The position numbers and the translations under genes were made by a program. Below, piece by piece: positions 63,604 through 64,000 of a DNA stretch of 64,000 nt (the stretch's first letter is position 1; the number at the start of each line of letters is the position of its first letter). The DNA is from Rariglobus sp041662485 (lineage in GTDB: Bacteria > Verrucomicrobiota > Verrucomicrobiia > Opitutales > Opitutaceae), in NCBI GenBank assembly GCA_041662485.1, contig JBAZSJ010000019.1, forward strand, positions 1 through 64,000. The letters run 5' to 3'. The notes beneath the pieces were generated by a model. It was not told where the DNA came from. It ran no database searches and was given only the letters and a program-made list of their open reading frames with translations.

Positions 63604-63984
63604 ATGTATTCCGCCGAAGTCTTGAGCCAGTTGCGTTCTCTCAATCACCTGAATCAGGAGATACGCAGCATGCCGCGGGAAAACCCGGAATCGATCCTGC
63701 TGAAAAAACAGATCGAGGGCTTGAGGGCGCGGTTGCCCAACTCGATTCTGGATTATCACGACCGGTTCGCGGCCCGAGGCCTGCCCAGCGCGGTCAAGGT
63801 CAACGGCGAAAGTTGCAGCGCCTGCCATTTGAAGCTGCCGCGCGGACTGTGCGGCGAACTGGCTGCGCCAGGGCGTTTCGGCGTGTGCCCCCACTGCGGG
63901 GTGTTTCTCTGGGCCGACGTGCAACCTGTCGCAACACCGGTTCAAAAACCGGCGCGGCGATCCAAGGGGAAGGCCGGGCTGTAG
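63604..63984 (+). CDS. C4 zinc-ribbon protein with coiled coil
   Basis: 126 residues. The N-terminal half is helical with coiled-coil spacing (LSQLRSLNHLNQEIRSMPRE, LKKQIEGLRARLP); the C-terminal half has a CxxC...CxxC zinc ribbon (CSACHLKLP at about 77 and CPHCGVFLW at about 102). The layout resembles short CT398/DUF164-type proteins. The ATG at 63604 gives MYSAEVLSQLRS; the frame is open to 63547. It is the last feature before the window end. Confidence 0.72.
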   Translation: MYSAEVLSQLRSLNHLNQEIRSMPRENPESILLKKQIEGLRARLPNSILDYHDRFAARGLPSAVKVNGESCSACHLKLPRGLCGELAAPGRFGVCPHCGVFLWADVQPVATPVQKPARRSKGKAGL

Positions 63985-64000
63985 ACCGGCGGCTCCGGAG

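Overview
The window is a GC-rich chromosome segment whose gene set suggests a Verrucomicrobiota bacterium, probably of the Opitutales/Opitutaceae type. This is inferred from overall gene content, SHD1-type and Asn/Gly-rich secreted proteins, weak Shine-Dalgarno use and abundant dispersed palindromic repeats. No rRNA or species marker is present, so the placement is tentative.

Layout: 1-8.5 kb holds housekeeping and single-function genes (S4 RNA-binding protein, FKBP, DTW tRNA-modification protein, periplasmic glutathione peroxidase, GT61 glycosyltransferase, spermidine-synthase-like protein, papain-like secreted protein, acyltransferase), tRNA-Asp and tRNA-Arg(TCT). From 8552 to 22215 lies a 13.64 kb prophage integrated in the 3' end of tRNA-Arg and bounded by 24-bp direct repeats. 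From 22.2 to 64 kb there is OsmC, a degenerate hybrid sensor kinase, argH, mutL, glgP, an HD hydrolase, a CHASE2 cyclase, a YdbH-YnbE-YdbL set, gamma carbonic anhydrase, DHFR, a GIDE-LemA fusion, an ABCG-like transporter, cyclophilin, cysteine desulfurase, two RND efflux systems (one with MarR regulator and outer-membrane channel), recF, a TSUP transporter, ruvC and an NtrC-type activator whose receiver lacks the phospho-Asp.

The prophage is the most interesting part. It has no tail, terminase or portal gene. Instead it encodes a major capsid protein that resembles the P2 double-jelly-roll coat protein of corticovirus PM2, an FtsK/HerA-type packaging ATPase, a 438-aa spike-like protein and about ten small membrane proteins, as expected for a tailless virion with an internal membrane. 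Nearly all its genes run on the minus strand and overlap by ATGA or TAATG. The integrase gene runs straight through the attachment site. In the integrated form it ends five codons inside the host tRNA. In the reconstructed circle it continues for 35 codons and its TAA overlaps the ATG of the next gene, a small putative HTH protein (TAATG). Integration would therefore change the integrase C-terminus and cut one circular operon in two, separating the replication and capsid genes from the upstream promoter region. A 10-bp-period array of GTCCG repeats precedes the capsid gene cluster and a hairpin terminator follows the capsid gene.

The host genes carry several families of dispersed palindromes, some of which have entered coding sequences (recF 3' end, mutL linker, cysteine desulfurase). 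Product names rest on motif recognition from the sequence alone; no database search was made.
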